Made by a program: the position numbers and the translations under genes. Under the pieces are notes generated by a model. It saw nothing but the letters and a program-made list of their open reading frames with translations, was not told the origin of the DNA and did not search any database. From Planctomycetota bacterium (GTDB lineage Bacteria; Planctomycetota; UBA1135; GCA-002686595), in the NCBI GenBank assembly GCA_012960475.1, contig DUBE01000038.1:1-64000 (forward strand): a DNA stretch of 64,000 nucleotides, read 5' to 3'. This document shows positions 35,907 to 46,900 of the stretch, piece by piece (within the stretch, counting starts at the first letter, position 1; each line of letters starts with the position of its first letter).

Positions 35907-37226
35907 ATGTTCTCCCTCTTTCTAGCTGCAACCTGCGCCCTTTCCCCCCTGCCACAATCGGAACTGCAGGGGGTTCACTGCGGCCAGTTCTGGAGCGATC
36001 CGACGGTAGATGCCCAGACCAACGTGCTGCTGCTGATTCGGGAGGGGAAGATCGAGCAGGTTCTGACCGCAGGCGAAGACTGGCCCGAGGACATACTGAT
36101 CCATGACCTCACAAAGGCCTTCGTCATGCCTGGCTGGATTGACTGTCATGTGCACTTGACAGGGGAACTCAGCCGGGAATCGCGTATGGAATATGTGACC
36201 CAGTCCGAAGCGGCAGTCACCCTGCGCACGGTTCTGTACGCACGCCGTACGGTAGAGGCAGGCTTCACTACGGTGCGCGACCTGGGTGCCGACACGGGCG
36301 CGATCTTCGCAGTGCGCGATTCGATCACCCGCGGGGAGATTCCCGGCCCCCTGATCCTGGCCGCGGGCAGCGCGGTGACTCCTAGCGGCGGCCATGGAGA
36401 TCCAACTCACGGATTCCGCGAGACGCTGTTTGACCTTCCGGGGATTTCTGAGGGCGTTGCCGACGGAGTCGCGCAATGCCGCGCAGCCGTACGCCATCAA
36501 GTGCGTCGGGGCGCAGACGTGATCAAGCTAACCGCCACAGGAGGCGTACTCTCCGACACGGCAGCAGGCACAGACCAGCAATTCTTCGAGGACGAGCTGA
36601 GTGCAATCATCGACACGGCTCACATGCTCGGGCGCCGAGTGGCAGCCCACGCGCACGGTTCCGCGGGAATGGCCGCCGCCCTGAGAGCAGGAGTGGATTC
36701 AATCGAGCATGGGTCCTTTCTCAACGAAGAGTGCCTGACTCTCTTCCTTGAGCACGAAACCTGGCTCGTGCCCACACTTCACGCAGGCCAAACTGTGGTG
36801 ACCTATGCCGAGGACCCCGACTGGTTTCCACCAGAGATCGCACGCAAGGCGCGAGAGGTGGGCCCAGTGATGATGAGTTCATTGGGAAAAGCTCACAAGG
36901 CAGGCGTGCGCATAGCCTTTGGCACGGACTGTGGAGTTGGCGCCCATGGCAGGAATGCTGAAGAATTCAGCCTGATGATGCGCGCGGGAATGAGCCCCAC
37001 GGCTGTCCTGACCGCTGCCACCCGTGGCGCGGCGCAGCTCTGTGGACTGGAAGCGAGCCATGGCCGCCTGGCACCGGGCTTCGCGGCCGATCTGGTGGCT
37101 CTTGGGGGAGATCCACGGGTATCTATCGAGCTCACGGAGCGTCCCGTGGCGGTCATGCGGGGCGGTCGCAAGATTCTCTGGCAGGGCCAACGAGTGGCCT
37201 GGAAGGAAGTGAGCCCGCAGAAATAA
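35907..37226 (+). CDS. metal-dependent amidohydrolase (imidazolonepropionase-like), secreted
   Basis: The ATG at 35907 gives MFSLFLAATCALSPLPQS, a likely signal peptide; the frame is open further upstream but without features. Amidohydrolase metal ligands in order: HVH in WIDCHVHL, Lys in DVIKLTATGG, His in AAHAHGS, His in SIEHGS, and Asp in FGTDCGV. The C-terminus (AADLVALGGDP) closes the composite beta-sandwich. Relatives include secreted Xaa-Pro dipeptidases and organophosphate acid anhydrolase-type enzymes. It is divergent from the M1 peptidase, so a role in peptide breakdown is possible. Confidence 0.87.
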   Translation: MFSLFLAATCALSPLPQSELQGVHCGQFWSDPTVDAQTNVLLLIREGKIEQVLTAGEDWPEDILIHDLTKAFVMPGWIDCHVHLTGELSRESRMEYVTQSEAAVTLRTVLYARRTVEAGFTTVRDLGADTGAIFAVRDSITRGEIPGPLILAAGSAVTPSGGHGDPTHGFRETLFDLPGISEGVADGVAQCRAAVRHQVRRGADVIKLTATGGVLSDTAAGTDQQFFEDELSAIIDTAHMLGRRVAAHAHGSAGMAAALRAGVDSIEHGSFLNEECLTLFLEHETWLVPTLHAGQTVVTYAEDPDWFPPEIARKAREVGPVMMSSLGKAHKAGVRIAFGTDCGVGAHGRNAEEFSLMMRAGMSPTAVLTAATRGAAQLCGLEASHGRLAPGFAADLVALGGDPRVSIELTERPVAVMRGGRKILWQGQRVAWKEVSPQK

Positions 37227-37338
37227 ACTCGCGGCCTGCATTCGGCAGGTGGGGGATTCAAGTCGCGGCCCCAAGTGGCTACCTTCTCTATCTCAGAAAC
37301 TACTTCCGAGGCCTTGAGCCCGGAACCACCAGCGGCCC

Positions 37339-37977
37339 ATGCCCACCACAGAAATCGAAGTCAAGAGCTGTCCCGGCTGCGGAGCCAGGCTACCCGAAGT
37401 CGCCCTTTCCATTTGTCCTTACTGCGTAACCCCCTTGGGGTTGGCGCAGAAAGACGATACGGAAGAGAGTCCCTACGCAGCCCGCATCGCGCGCGTTTTG
37501 GCCCATGATACGCTTCCTGAGGTAATGGCCTGGACTCCCGCAGAAGGTCCTGCTTTCGTGCGCGGGGGACAACTTGTGTTCCGCGGCAAGCTCACGGCAA
37601 CCATTGGCGCCTTGCTGGGGTTCTGGGCGATCTTGCTGGGATCAGGGCCGCTCAGCGCCCTGCACATGATCGGGCTGGCGGGCGTCCTGGGGGGAAGCGC
37701 CCTAATAGTCCAAGGCAAACGCGTGCGCACTGAAGCGATATCGAAGGGTATGCTGCGACGGCCCGCTGTAATAGTGGACCGCCGTTCCGAAATCACCCTC
37801 AAAAGCCTGGGCGGCAGCACCACCTACTTCTTCGAAATCGAATTCGAGGGAGGTCTGCGCGGAGAATTCTGTTGGCCCGGCCGCGGAATCAATACCGAGC
37901 CGTTCACATCCAACTTGCCTGGAGTCGCTTTCACCCGCGGAGTGGAACTGGTGCACTTCAAACACATCCGGGTCTAA
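37339..37977 (+). CDS. zinc-ribbon membrane protein, hypothetical
   Basis: The N-terminus is a zinc ribbon CPGCGARLPEVALSICPYC (residues 11-29). A membrane hairpin follows near residues 90-130 (IGALLGFWAILLGSGPLSAL, MIGLAGVLGGSALIV). The C-terminal part is a soluble beta-rich domain (TTYFFEIEFEGGLRGEFCWP) reminiscent of DUF3592-like domains. Function unknown. The bacilliredoxin-like gene follows after 18 bases. Confidence 0.7.
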   Translation: MPTTEIEVKSCPGCGARLPEVALSICPYCVTPLGLAQKDDTEESPYAARIARVLAHDTLPEVMAWTPAEGPAFVRGGQLVFRGKLTATIGALLGFWAILLGSGPLSALHMIGLAGVLGGSALIVQGKRVRTEAISKGMLRRPAVIVDRRSEITLKSLGGSTTYFFEIEFEGGLRGEFCWPGRGINTEPFTSNLPGVAFTRGVELVHFKHIRV

Positions 37978-37995
37978 CCTGGACTTTGCAGACCC

Positions 37996-38346
37996 ATGAC
38001 GCACTCCCTGGAGCTGCCGGAAGATCCCGCGGAAGCCCTGGCGCTTCTACGCGCTGCTAGCGCTGACGCTCCAGTGGTGGTCTTCAAGCGCAGCCCCACT
38101 TGTCCGGTCTCCCACCAGGCAGAATGGGAGTTCAAAAAGTTCCTCAAGAGCCTGCCGGAAACCGATAACTTGATTGCAATCACGATCGACGTGCTCGCCC
38201 GCCGCTCCCTGGCGCGAGGCCTGACGGCAGCCCTTGAAATAGAACACCAGTCACCACAGGCCCTCTGGTTTGAAGCGGGCGAACTCAGTTGGCACGATAG
38301 TCACGGAGCCTTGACAGCGGCCAGCTTCGGTGCCAAAAGACCCTGA
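37996..38346 (+). CDS. bacilliredoxin-like monothiol thioredoxin-fold protein (YtxJ family)
   Basis: A 116-residue protein. VVVFKRSPTCPVSHQAEWEF fits the YtxJ/BrxC signature (FKHSxxCPxS), with a single active-site Cys (TCPVS). In Firmicutes this protein removes bacillithiol from modified proteins. Its presence in this Gram-negative setting suggests a related low-molecular-weight thiol or a general monothiol redox role. It may be co-transcribed with the zinc-ribbon protein upstream and with the lipoprotein that starts 20 bases downstream. Confidence 0.8.
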   Translation: MTHSLELPEDPAEALALLRAASADAPVVVFKRSPTCPVSHQAEWEFKKFLKSLPETDNLIAITIDVLARRSLARGLTAALEIEHQSPQALWFEAGELSWHDSHGALTAASFGAKRP

Positions 38347-38365
38347 CTGGACGCCCCTCAACGAA

Positions 38366-39292
38366 ATGGAATCCAAACCCGACCCCCGAATCCTCTGGCT
38401 CTGCGTGACAGCCCTGGCCGCCTGCAATGCGGGCGGGTCCAAACAAGGAAACCGCTCTGTAACCGCAGGAGAGCAGACGCAGATGCAAGACGGGAAGCAG
38501 CAAGCGGCCTTGAACACGCCCCCGGATCGAAGTAGCCCTGGACTGACCCCGATCACTTCCAACGCACCCACACCATTGACCCAGAGCGGTCAGATCAAGC
38601 TCACCCCCAAACCAACAACTCAACAGCATCGGGCCCAGGCGCGCCTGACCAAGCACCTCACCAGCCGCGTTCTGCCCCATCTGAAGGTTCCCGCAAGCGA
38701 GCTGTACGGAGTGCGCCTGCTGGCCAGCGCCCCACCGGCAGCGACACCCCTCGACGCTCTCCTGGTTCAGGTATTGACCACCGAGGGTCAACTCGACTCC
38801 TTTGTCCTCCTGCTCGATGAAAATGACGTACTGGTCGCACGGCTTCCCCGGGCGATATCCGACGGCCTCCACGCCTTGCGGATAGGAGCCTTGAGCATTC
38901 CCCTCAATGCGCCCCTCACCTGGCAGGGAATTGCCTCCGGAGAAGTTGATCCCACAGTGGCAGGAGCGGCCTTGCGCTTGGGAGCCATACTGGCCCGCGA
39001 CCGTCTGCTTGAGGCCGCTCAGAATGGCTGGGACACAAGCCAGCAGAACAACAACCTCGCCGTGCTGGTACTGGGTGTACAACCTGAGACCATCTCTCTT
39101 CCTGGAGAGGTCCCTAGCGATGGACCGATGGGCGTTCCCCAGAAGTTCCGGGTGGAAGAGTCCATGCCTCCCACCCTGGAAGGCTGGTCCAGTGAAGGGA
39201 ACACCTGGAGGGGCATCGCCCGGTTCCAGGTGATCATTGACCAGGGAACAGCCCTGGTCCTTCGCGTCGGCTTGCAGGGCCGCCTGCCTTGA
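38366..39292 (+). CDS. hypothetical lipoprotein
   Basis: The ATG at 38366 (MESKPDPRILWLCVTALAAC) gives a lipoprotein signal with lipobox LAAC. A Thr/Pro/Gln-rich linker of about 75 residues follows, then a globular part of about 190 residues I cannot assign. The 3' end overlaps the convergent GH5 gene by 59 bases (39234-39292). Confidence 0.65.
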   Translation: MESKPDPRILWLCVTALAACNAGGSKQGNRSVTAGEQTQMQDGKQQAALNTPPDRSSPGLTPITSNAPTPLTQSGQIKLTPKPTTQQHRAQARLTKHLTSRVLPHLKVPASELYGVRLLASAPPAATPLDALLVQVLTTEGQLDSFVLLLDENDVLVARLPRAISDGLHALRIGALSIPLNAPLTWQGIASGEVDPTVAGAALRLGAILARDRLLEAAQNGWDTSQQNNNLAVLVLGVQPETISLPGEVPSDGPMGVPQKFRVEESMPPTLEGWSSEGNTWRGIARFQVIIDQGTALVLRVGLQGRLP

Positions 39293-40382
39293 GGCTGCCA
39301 GGCAGAGCAGCCCGGCCCGCCACCCGCAGGATGGCATTCAGAGGACCCACTTCCTGATCATTGCGCGGCTGCAAAGAGAGGGGGTACTCACCCCACCAGT
39401 CTCCCCCTGCCCAAGCGATTGCGGTCATCTGTTCCTGCTGGGTCCGCACGAGGAAGCGATCAAGCACGGGAAGCCAGGCCTCGTCATACCAGGGTACGCC
39501 GAATTCACCGATGACCCCGGGCACTGCTCCGCGCCTGCACCACTCCACGAAGACCTCCAATCGTTCAACGCCACGAAGCAGAAGATTCGGATCCGCTCGT
39601 AATTCCTGCTCAAAGGTCTTCTGATAGCGTCCGCTGCCATCCGCATCGAAGTAGAGGTGCGCCTCATAAGCCGTGCGCTTGAGGGGATCGTAAATCCAGG
39701 GGGCACTTGGATTGTGCTGGGACCACTCGTGCGCTTTTGACCACCCGTCCCCGGCAACCCAGATCCAGGTTTGATCCCCCGCTCCCCTCAGGCCGCGCAC
39801 GACCTGATTGGAAGTGCTGTGCCAATCGGCACGGCCCATGTCATGGGGCTCATTCATCAGGCCGTAGGCCAAGAGGGCTGGATGCTCACGCACCTGCTCA
39901 CCCAAACGCAACCAAAGGTCAGTCAGGTGGTCAGCGCGTAGGCCCTGTCCACTCAAGGCGGGCTCACCCAAGACAAACTCCAACACCTGTCCACGTCTCG
40001 CCATGCGGTAGCGGCCATAGTTGTGTAGATCGAGGACAACGCGACAACCATGAAAATTAGCCGCATCCAATTGTTCAAGAACACGCCCGGCGTAGGCCGC
40101 ATCCAGACCAGCACCCAGATTCGGTTGCAGACGCTCCCAGGAAAGGGGCAGGCGCACAATGCGCAGGCCGCGCTTTGCGAAGTAGCCAAGGGTCTCCGCC
40201 CTCGGAAATACATAGTCCTGCCCATGTTCTCCACGGGACAGATTCGAGAATTCCGCAGCGCGGGCACCAAATTCAGCCCCGGCGAGATTGACACCGAATC
40301 CCACCAGAGGTGCCACTTCAGGCCCACCGCAGGCACTGAAGACCACCAACAGCAACCCAGATACTAGAGCGGAAATTCTCAC
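39234..40382 (-). CDS. glycoside hydrolase family 5 enzyme, lipoprotein
   Basis: A GTG start gives VRISALVSGLLLVVFSACGG, a lipoprotein signal. The TIM barrel has DLHNYGRY, the acid/base Glu in LMNEPHD (about residue 178), and the nucleophile Glu in GEFGVP (about 294). These are hallmarks of GH5 endoglucanases and related beta-glycanases. A paralogue at 47642-48802 shares LHNYGRY, GLMNEPHD, YEAH, DGSG and the C-terminal LSLQP block. The pair flanks the cellulose-synthase-like locus, as cellulases do in bcs operons. Outer-membrane or periplasmic location is inferred. Confidence 0.9.
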   Translation of the reverse strand: MRISALVSGLLLVVFSACGGPEVAPLVGFGVNLAGAEFGARAAEFSNLSRGEHGQDYVFPRAETLGYFAKRGLRIVRLPLSWERLQPNLGAGLDAAYAGRVLEQLDAANFHGCRVVLDLHNYGRYRMARRGQVLEFVLGEPALSGQGLRADHLTDLWLRLGEQVREHPALLAYGLMNEPHDMGRADWHSTSNQVVRGLRGAGDQTWIWVAGDGWSKAHEWSQHNPSAPWIYDPLKRTAYEAHLYFDADGSGRYQKTFEQELRADPNLLLRGVERLEVFVEWCRRGAVPGVIGEFGVPWYDEAWLPVLDRFLVRTQQEQMTAIAWAGGDWWGEYPLSLQPRNDQEVGPLNAILRVAGRAALPGSLKAGGPASRREGPGLFPGQ

Positions 40383-40420
40383 GTGAAGGAACCTCTCGGC
40401 AATTCAGGGGCAGTTTGACT

Positions 40421-43400
40421 CTAAGGCCAGCGGATGACCACCAATGCGTTGGAGGTGGTCACATCAATTGCACTGGAGCGCAGGAGTCGCACACCTGCCC
40501 GCACTCCAAACCAGTCGGTGAAGTCATAGGCAGCTCCCACATCGAACTCGTAGTAACCCACGGAGTTCGAGTCGAGCGCGGCACGGCCAGAGGCCCGATA
40601 GTACATCTCTTTCGAACCGGTAAACCAATCCTCGCCGAACTGATGCCTCCAGTCCATCTGAAGGGAATAGACCGAGTAACCCTTGGGGGCGAAGTATGGG
40701 GTATCTCCCGAGGTCAGGCTCCCCAGATCACCCGGGGTACTCAGGGCCGTGTTCTCGTCGGAGAAGTTCTCAAAGTCTGCCTTGAAGAGCATACGGAACT
40801 CCATTGGGGCAGGTTTGAACTCGTAGGCCGCATAGAGGTTGGCTTCCACCTGAGAGTTGTTGTCCGAGTAATTTGCGAACATCATGCTGCCCCCATAGTC
40901 CACCCGGCGGGAGGAGTTCTTGGACACTCCAAGTCGCGCGCCTGAACGGTGGATGTCAAAGTCCATGGTCCTCCAGTTTTCAATCAACGGTTCACTGAAG
41001 AGTCGCATCTCTACTGACATCTCCGAGTCCGAGGTATAGCGCACCCCAGTATCGTAGTAGATGCGTTCGACCAGGCGATCCTCCCTGTCGTAAGTGGGTA
41101 TCTCCACACGACCATCAATTACGGTGCGATCGCCGATCTTGGTAGAACCAAAAACCCGCAGAACATTGGCGTTCAAGGTGACGTCATCGCTACCTTCATA
41201 GGAGCGACGGCCAATCCCGATGCCCGCGTAGTCGGCGCGGTCCCCCAAGGGGAAGGATATGTCCGACAGAGTCCAGGACTCCTTGACCACCGCAAGACCA
41301 TCGCGGCCACTGCGATCTTCACTACCAGTGATCACATCCACGCGGGACGCGACCTCCCGCTCGGCACCCGCCATGGCCTGCACCGCTTCACGGTGCCCGC
41401 CAGAGAGTTTGATCAGCTCTTCGTACTGATGAATCGCCCGTGCAGTGCGCCCGCGACGGTGATCCAATTGCGCCAGATCAAAGAGCGCCTCCTGGTTGGC
41501 AGGCTCCAGCACCACCAGCTGTTCAAGCGCCTTGGTAGCCAGCGCAGGGCGCCAGTCCCGATTGATCTTGGCTTCCAGTTCTAGGCGAACAGCCTCCGAA
41601 AGCTCCAACTCAGCCTCGAAGTCGTATTCGGCACGCAGGCCGAAGCCCGGTGAACCGCTGCCAAACACATCGACAGCAACAGCTTCTGTTGGCAAGCCCG
41701 CGATCAGCTCGTCATAGGCTTGAAAGGCTTCCTCATAGCGATGGTCCCAGTAGAGCGCCCGAGCGTACTCCCTTTGAGCAAAGGCATAGCCCGCATCCTG
41801 TGCCACTAGAGCGTCATACTCGGCAATGGCAAGCTCAAACTCACGCCGAATCACATAGGCCCGGGCCAACCCCAGACGTGCCCGGGTGTTGCCCGGGTTG
41901 CGCGCCAGAGCTAAAGAAAAGGTGCGCACCGGGTCTTCCTCGACGCCAGCTTTCAGAGCCATGCTCTGGGCTTCGCCCAACAGCACCATGGCGGTAATAT
42001 TATTCGGCTGCCAGCGCAACACGTTGGACAGGTAGCCCATGGCGCGACGGTGGTCTTGGTCCCCTAAGGCCAACTTGCCAAGCTCTATGCGCAAACGCAC
42101 ATCTTCGCCGCTAGAGACCACCGTGGAGGACATCAATGCCATCTCGCCAGCAGCAGAGTTGACACCTCGAGTCCGCGCCAGGGAGAGACCATAGAAGACC
42201 TCCGGTGCATGGACCGTGGGCTCAGAAAGAGCCATTTGATAGATACGCGCAGCCTGCACGGCGTTGCCCTCCATCAAGTGAGCTTTGGCCAGCATCACAC
42301 GCACCTGGCCGATGGCCATGTTGTCCGAGGGGTGCCCATCAACAAATCGCTGACAGGTAACCTTGGCCTGGGTGAAGGCCCCCATCTCAAGCTGTGCACG
42401 TACCAACCCAATAATCACATCCACATCGTTGGGACGTTGCGCTGCCAGGGCTGAACATATCCCCACAGCGTCGGTTGCACGTCCCTGGGCAATCAGGGTC
42501 AGTGCCAGTTCGAGACGGGCTCTTGGACCCTGGGGCGTAACCAGGGGGACCTTGCGCAGTTCGGCCTTGGCCTGTTGGAAATCACCCTTTTCCCGTCGAA
42601 GCATCGCCAGACGAATGCGCACCTCGTAGTCTGTTTCGTTGGCCAGCAGCATCATCTCGAAGACGCTCTGGGAAGCAACCCACTCACCGGTCAGGTGGTA
42701 GAGTTGAGCAAGGGCCAGTTGATAATTGCGCAGGGTGCCCAATTCGGGCTGCAAAGCCTCAAGTGCTTCCCTCGCACGACTCGTGTCATAGGCCTCCAAC
42801 AGAATCCGGGCCGCCATCAAGCGCGCCATGGGATCTTTGGGGGAAGCTTTCATGACCTGTTGGTTGATCTGCATGGCCAGCTTGTAGTTCTGCAGGGACA
42901 GCAACTGATCCACCAGACGGATTCTCAGATCGATCACCAGGGGCTCAAGGGAAGCCATGGAGTCAACGGTTTTGGCGGCGCGCTCTCCCTGGCCCGTGAG
43001 CTGGTAGCAAAGCACCATGTGAGCGGCCCAGCGCAATTCCCGGGGGTAGCGCCGGTGAAGGCGCTCAAGATAGGGCAGTGCTTCCCGGGGCCGCTGCATG
43101 TCCAGGAGAACCGGGGCCAGCAACAACTGGTCGGCCTCACTGGAGGGATCAAGCTTGCGCAGATGGCGCTCAAAGACCGCCTGAGCCCGCTCAAAGTCCT
43201 TCAACCACGTATAGGTCCGGCAGAGCATGGCCGCCGCATCAAGGTCATCAGGCTGCAGGACCACGATTTCCTCCAACTGTTTGACCGCCTCGCCATACTC
43301 CCCAGCCATGATGAAGACGTCCGCCAGACTGCGGCGCAGGCCCGTATCGGTGGGGCGCACGGAAATTGCTTCCTGATACATCTCCCGTGCCCGAGGCAGA

Positions 43401-43828
43401 CGCCCCTCGCGCACCAACAGACCCGCATACTCGATGCGAACCGATTGGTCGTCGGGCAGTTGCAGCAAGTAGGAATCAAAGAGATCCAGTGCTTCCCCTC
43501 GGTGTTCCAAAGCGAGAGCGTTGCGTGCCGAACGCAGCAACAATTCCTGTTCGGATGTGCGCAGCAGGGCCTTCTGGGGTAGCTCCCCGGGACCCTGAAG
43601 CGTAGGGAAACGTGTGTCACCAAAGTCCAGCAACGTGCGCGAAGACTCTGTGCGACCACTCGAGGCCTCTCCAAAGACACTGACAGGTGCATGAGAGGAA
43701 GCCGACGAGGGATTCACCTGCCCACGCGAGGCATTGGGATCCGTTTCTACAGGCCGACAAGCGCTCAGGACACCCAGGAGGATGGCCAGGCTGGCGCTGG
43801 TGGCTTTTTGAGGGAGGGGAAGATTCAT
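40421..43828 (-). CDS. TPR lipoprotein with C-terminal beta-barrel-like domain (BcsC/PgaA/PelB-like)
   Basis: The ATG at 43828 gives MNLPLPQKATSASLAILLGV and a lipobox LSAC; the frame upstream is rejected. Residues about 80-800 are tandem TPRs with many A-L-Y-P-type helical pairs. Residues about 850-1135 are beta-rich and end VVIRWP, a terminal aromatic-type end like outer-membrane beta-barrels. The arrangement matches BcsC, PgaA and PelB, which carry polymer across the outer membrane. It is divergent from the synthase gene 90 bases away, so it is the probable secretion partner. A lipid anchor on such a protein is unusual. Confidence 0.83.
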   Translation of the reverse strand: MNLPLPQKATSASLAILLGVLSACRPVETDPNASRGQVNPSSASSHAPVSVFGEASSGRTESSRTLLDFGDTRFPTLQGPGELPQKALLRTSEQELLLRSARNALALEHRGEALDLFDSYLLQLPDDQSVRIEYAGLLVREGRLPRAREMYQEAISVRPTDTGLRRSLADVFIMAGEYGEAVKQLEEIVVLQPDDLDAAAMLCRTYTWLKDFERAQAVFERHLRKLDPSSEADQLLLAPVLLDMQRPREALPYLERLHRRYPRELRWAAHMVLCYQLTGQGERAAKTVDSMASLEPLVIDLRIRLVDQLLSLQNYKLAMQINQQVMKASPKDPMARLMAARILLEAYDTSRAREALEALQPELGTLRNYQLALAQLYHLTGEWVASQSVFEMMLLANETDYEVRIRLAMLRREKGDFQQAKAELRKVPLVTPQGPRARLELALTLIAQGRATDAVGICSALAAQRPNDVDVIIGLVRAQLEMGAFTQAKVTCQRFVDGHPSDNMAIGQVRVMLAKAHLMEGNAVQAARIYQMALSEPTVHAPEVFYGLSLARTRGVNSAAGEMALMSSTVVSSGEDVRLRIELGKLALGDQDHRRAMGYLSNVLRWQPNNITAMVLLGEAQSMALKAGVEEDPVRTFSLALARNPGNTRARLGLARAYVIRREFELAIAEYDALVAQDAGYAFAQREYARALYWDHRYEEAFQAYDELIAGLPTEAVAVDVFGSGSPGFGLRAEYDFEAELELSEAVRLELEAKINRDWRPALATKALEQLVVLEPANQEALFDLAQLDHRRGRTARAIHQYEELIKLSGGHREAVQAMAGAEREVASRVDVITGSEDRSGRDGLAVVKESWTLSDISFPLGDRADYAGIGIGRRSYEGSDDVTLNANVLRVFGSTKIGDRTVIDGRVEIPTYDREDRLVERIYYDTGVRYTSDSEMSVEMRLFSEPLIENWRTMDFDIHRSGARLGVSKNSSRRVDYGGSMMFANYSDNNSQVEANLYAAYEFKPAPMEFRMLFKADFENFSDENTALSTPGDLGSLTSGDTPYFAPKGYSVYSLQMDWRHQFGEDWFTGSKEMYYRASGRAALDSNSVGYYEFDVGAAYDFTDWFGVRAGVRLLRSSAIDVTTSNALVVIRWP

Positions 43829-43917
43829 AGGGGCATAGGGCAAGAGCCCAGGAACTAGAGAGTCGGGTCCCCGCATCATTGACCTGAAGGCCTTTCAGTG
43901 AATCGCTTCGAGACAAC
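43829..43917. promoter_or_regulatory. divergent promoter region of the exopolysaccharide genes
   Basis: An 89-base gap between divergent starts of the TPR/barrel gene and the synthase gene must hold both promoters. No clear sigma70 boxes or operators were recognised by eye. Confidence 0.4.
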
Positions 43918-46900
43918 TTGCGGAAGAACATGCAAATATTGCGATTTCCTAGCGTCAGAGTGCGCATGACCGGTTCCAGCAGGGGAAACTCGGGTGTGCA
44001 CTCCCCAAGTGCAGATCTTCTACACCCCTCCCAAGACTCACCCATCTCAATCGTGTCCCAAAAACCGAGACAAGCCCTGATGGCGATCTGTGCCCTTGTG
44101 ACACTGGTCTACCTGTCATACAGGGGCCTCTACACGCTCAACCACGAGAGCTTGTATGCCAGTATCGCCTCCTGGATGCTCTATTCAGCAGAACTGTGGG
44201 GGGGCATGTCCCTCTTCCTGTTCTTCCTCCAGGTATGGGACACCCAGGACCCCCAGGAGCAGCCGCCCCTGGAGAACGTCACGGTGGATGTCTTTGTGCC
44301 CACCTACAACGAAGATGTGGCCATTCTGCGTGGCACCCTGCAAGCCTGCTTGGCCATGGACTACCCCCATCGCACGTTCCTGCTGGACGATGGCCGCCGG
44401 GACGAGATGCGCCAGCTATGCGAAGAATTGGGCGTGCACTACATCACCCGCGACAACAACCTGCACGCCAAGGCAGGCAACCTGAATAACGCCCTCGACC
44501 AGACCGACGGCGAGTTCCTTGCGATTCTCGACGCAGACCACGTGCCGGAACCCCATTTCCTGTCGCGCATGATCGGCTACTTCCGGGATCCGGAATTGGG
44601 CATCGTGCAATCCCCACACGCCTTCTCCAACTTCGACACCTTCCAAGGTCGCGTAAACTACGAGAAGGGACGCTTCTGGGACGAAGGAGAGCTCTTCTAC
44701 AAGGTCATTCAACCCGGTCGCACAGCCACCAACTCGGTGATCTTCGCCGGCTCGGCGGCACTCTTCCGGCGTGAAGCTCTCAAGGATGTGGGCTACATCG
44801 CGACCGAGACGATCACCGAGGACATGCATACCGGAATCCGTATGGCTGCCCGAGGCTGGAAGTCCATCTTCGTGCCTGAGCGTCTAATTGCGGGTCAAGG
44901 GGCCACGGATGTGACTACATTCCACGGTCAGCGCCTGCGCTGGGCCGAGGGTAACCTGAGCATCTTGGCCTATGACAACCCCTTGACCATGAAGGGGCTG
45001 ACCCTCGTCCAACGCCTGACCTATTTCGGGTCCATCATCCACTGGGCTGGTGGGTTGCCCCGCCTGGCCCTGTACTTGACGCCGATCCTGATGCTGCTCA
45101 CGGGCATCTCCCCGGTCAAGGAGTTCACTCCGACCCTGGCTGTGGTCTTCGTCACCTATATCGGGGTCATGATGTTGGCCCTCAAAGCGATCTACCGCGG
45201 CTACATGAACTATGACCTGGTCGAGTTCTTCAACATGGCCAACTTCTGGACCCAGATCCGGGCCACCATGCGTGCCTTGGTTTATCGCAAGAAGTCCAAG
45301 TTTGTCGTGACCAACAAGCGCGGTGGCCGACAGGGATCGATCCTGCCCCACGTAGTTCCTCAGATCGTGCTGCTGGCACTCTGCCAGTTCTCCCTGCTCT
45401 ATGGCTGGGCAAGGCACCTCTTGTTCGACCCACAGCTTGAGCTGCTGGGCCTTGGTATTGCGACATTCTTGATCCTGCACCACGCCCGGTACGCCATCGC
45501 CTACCTGCGGACGGCCATGACCCCCTCTTCAAAGCGCGAGACCTACCGTCACCGCTTGAACATGCCGGTCAAGTACAGCTTCACCGATCGGGAGGGACAG
45601 ACCGTCGAAGGTATGGGTGTCTCCACGGACATGAACGAGGAAGGCTTGGGCTTCGTGGCCTACAACAGCCTACCGATCAACGAGTACGGCACGGTCAAGA
45701 TGATCGTCAGCGGTGACTCTCTGGAAACCAAGGGAATCATCCGATTCGCTGCCCACCGACAGGGCGATGGCTTGGACGGAGCATCCCTCTATCGCTACGG
45801 AGTCGAATTCATTGACACTCCCCCCGAGGCTATCGATGCGGCCAGCCGCGTTGTACAACGCTTCGTGGTAGCTCCCTGGTACACGGTCTTCGACCGCCAT
45901 CGCTCACACCCACGGACCAACGGCTTGTTCTCCAAGCGCGAAATCGGACGCGCCCCCTTCAAGCTTCCCGTTCGCCTTGAGGCCGAAGGCGAGGACATCT
46001 ACTGCAGCACCCGTGATATCTCGACCCGTGCGATGCGCTGCCTCCTGGCCTCTGAAGTGGCCGAGGGCGACAATTTGCGCGCAGAGATCTTCACTCCTCT
46101 CGGTTCGGTTTTTGCTCTTATCTCGGTGACGGAAACACGCGAAATAACAGGTCCCCCCCATCGCATCAGGGAGTATGTGTTGACCTTTGAGAGCTTTGAA
46201 CGCCAAGGGCGCAGTACCCTGCAGTCCCTGTTGGAACTGAGCGAAGAACCCAAGATACACAAAGACCTGGCGGTCGAGCACAGCGAACAACGCAAGCCAA
46301 TGCTACGGCCTGTGGCTGCGGCGACCATCGCCGTCCTGGCACTGGCTCCGGTGGCTGTGGGCGTCTTCCAACGTGTTCACAACGACGATCTGCTCCTGGT
46401 GCGGTCCATGGACAACGGTGAAATGGACCTCTCCCTGCTAGAGGGCAAGAACCTGGATCGAATCCTGGTCGAGACTCTGTCCAATGAGCGCCCGGACGCG
46501 CAACGACTGATCCTGCTCAAGGAAGCTCTGGAACTTCGCGGCCGCAACGACGAGTTGGTGCGCGTCTGCCGGATACTGTCCACCTACGAGCCCGATGACC
46601 CGGACATGGGCAAGGCCCTGGTGGCTTCGCTCACAGGAGCGAGCCGCTATGAAGAGGCTGCCGACCTTGCCTCACGCTGGATTGCAGTGCTGGATGCCAA
46701 AGGGCAAACTGATCACTACAGAGATTTTGAGAGCCTTGCTGCTCGGAACATCCTGCGCTCCGGCGACGAATACGGGGCCATGGACGCCTTCAGGCGCATA
46801 GTAGCTTCACGACCCGAAGACCAAGGTGTCCGTCGCGAATACGCTGGCATCCTGTTGCAGGCTGGACTGGCCGAAGAGGCCCTCAGGCAGTTCTCGGTAC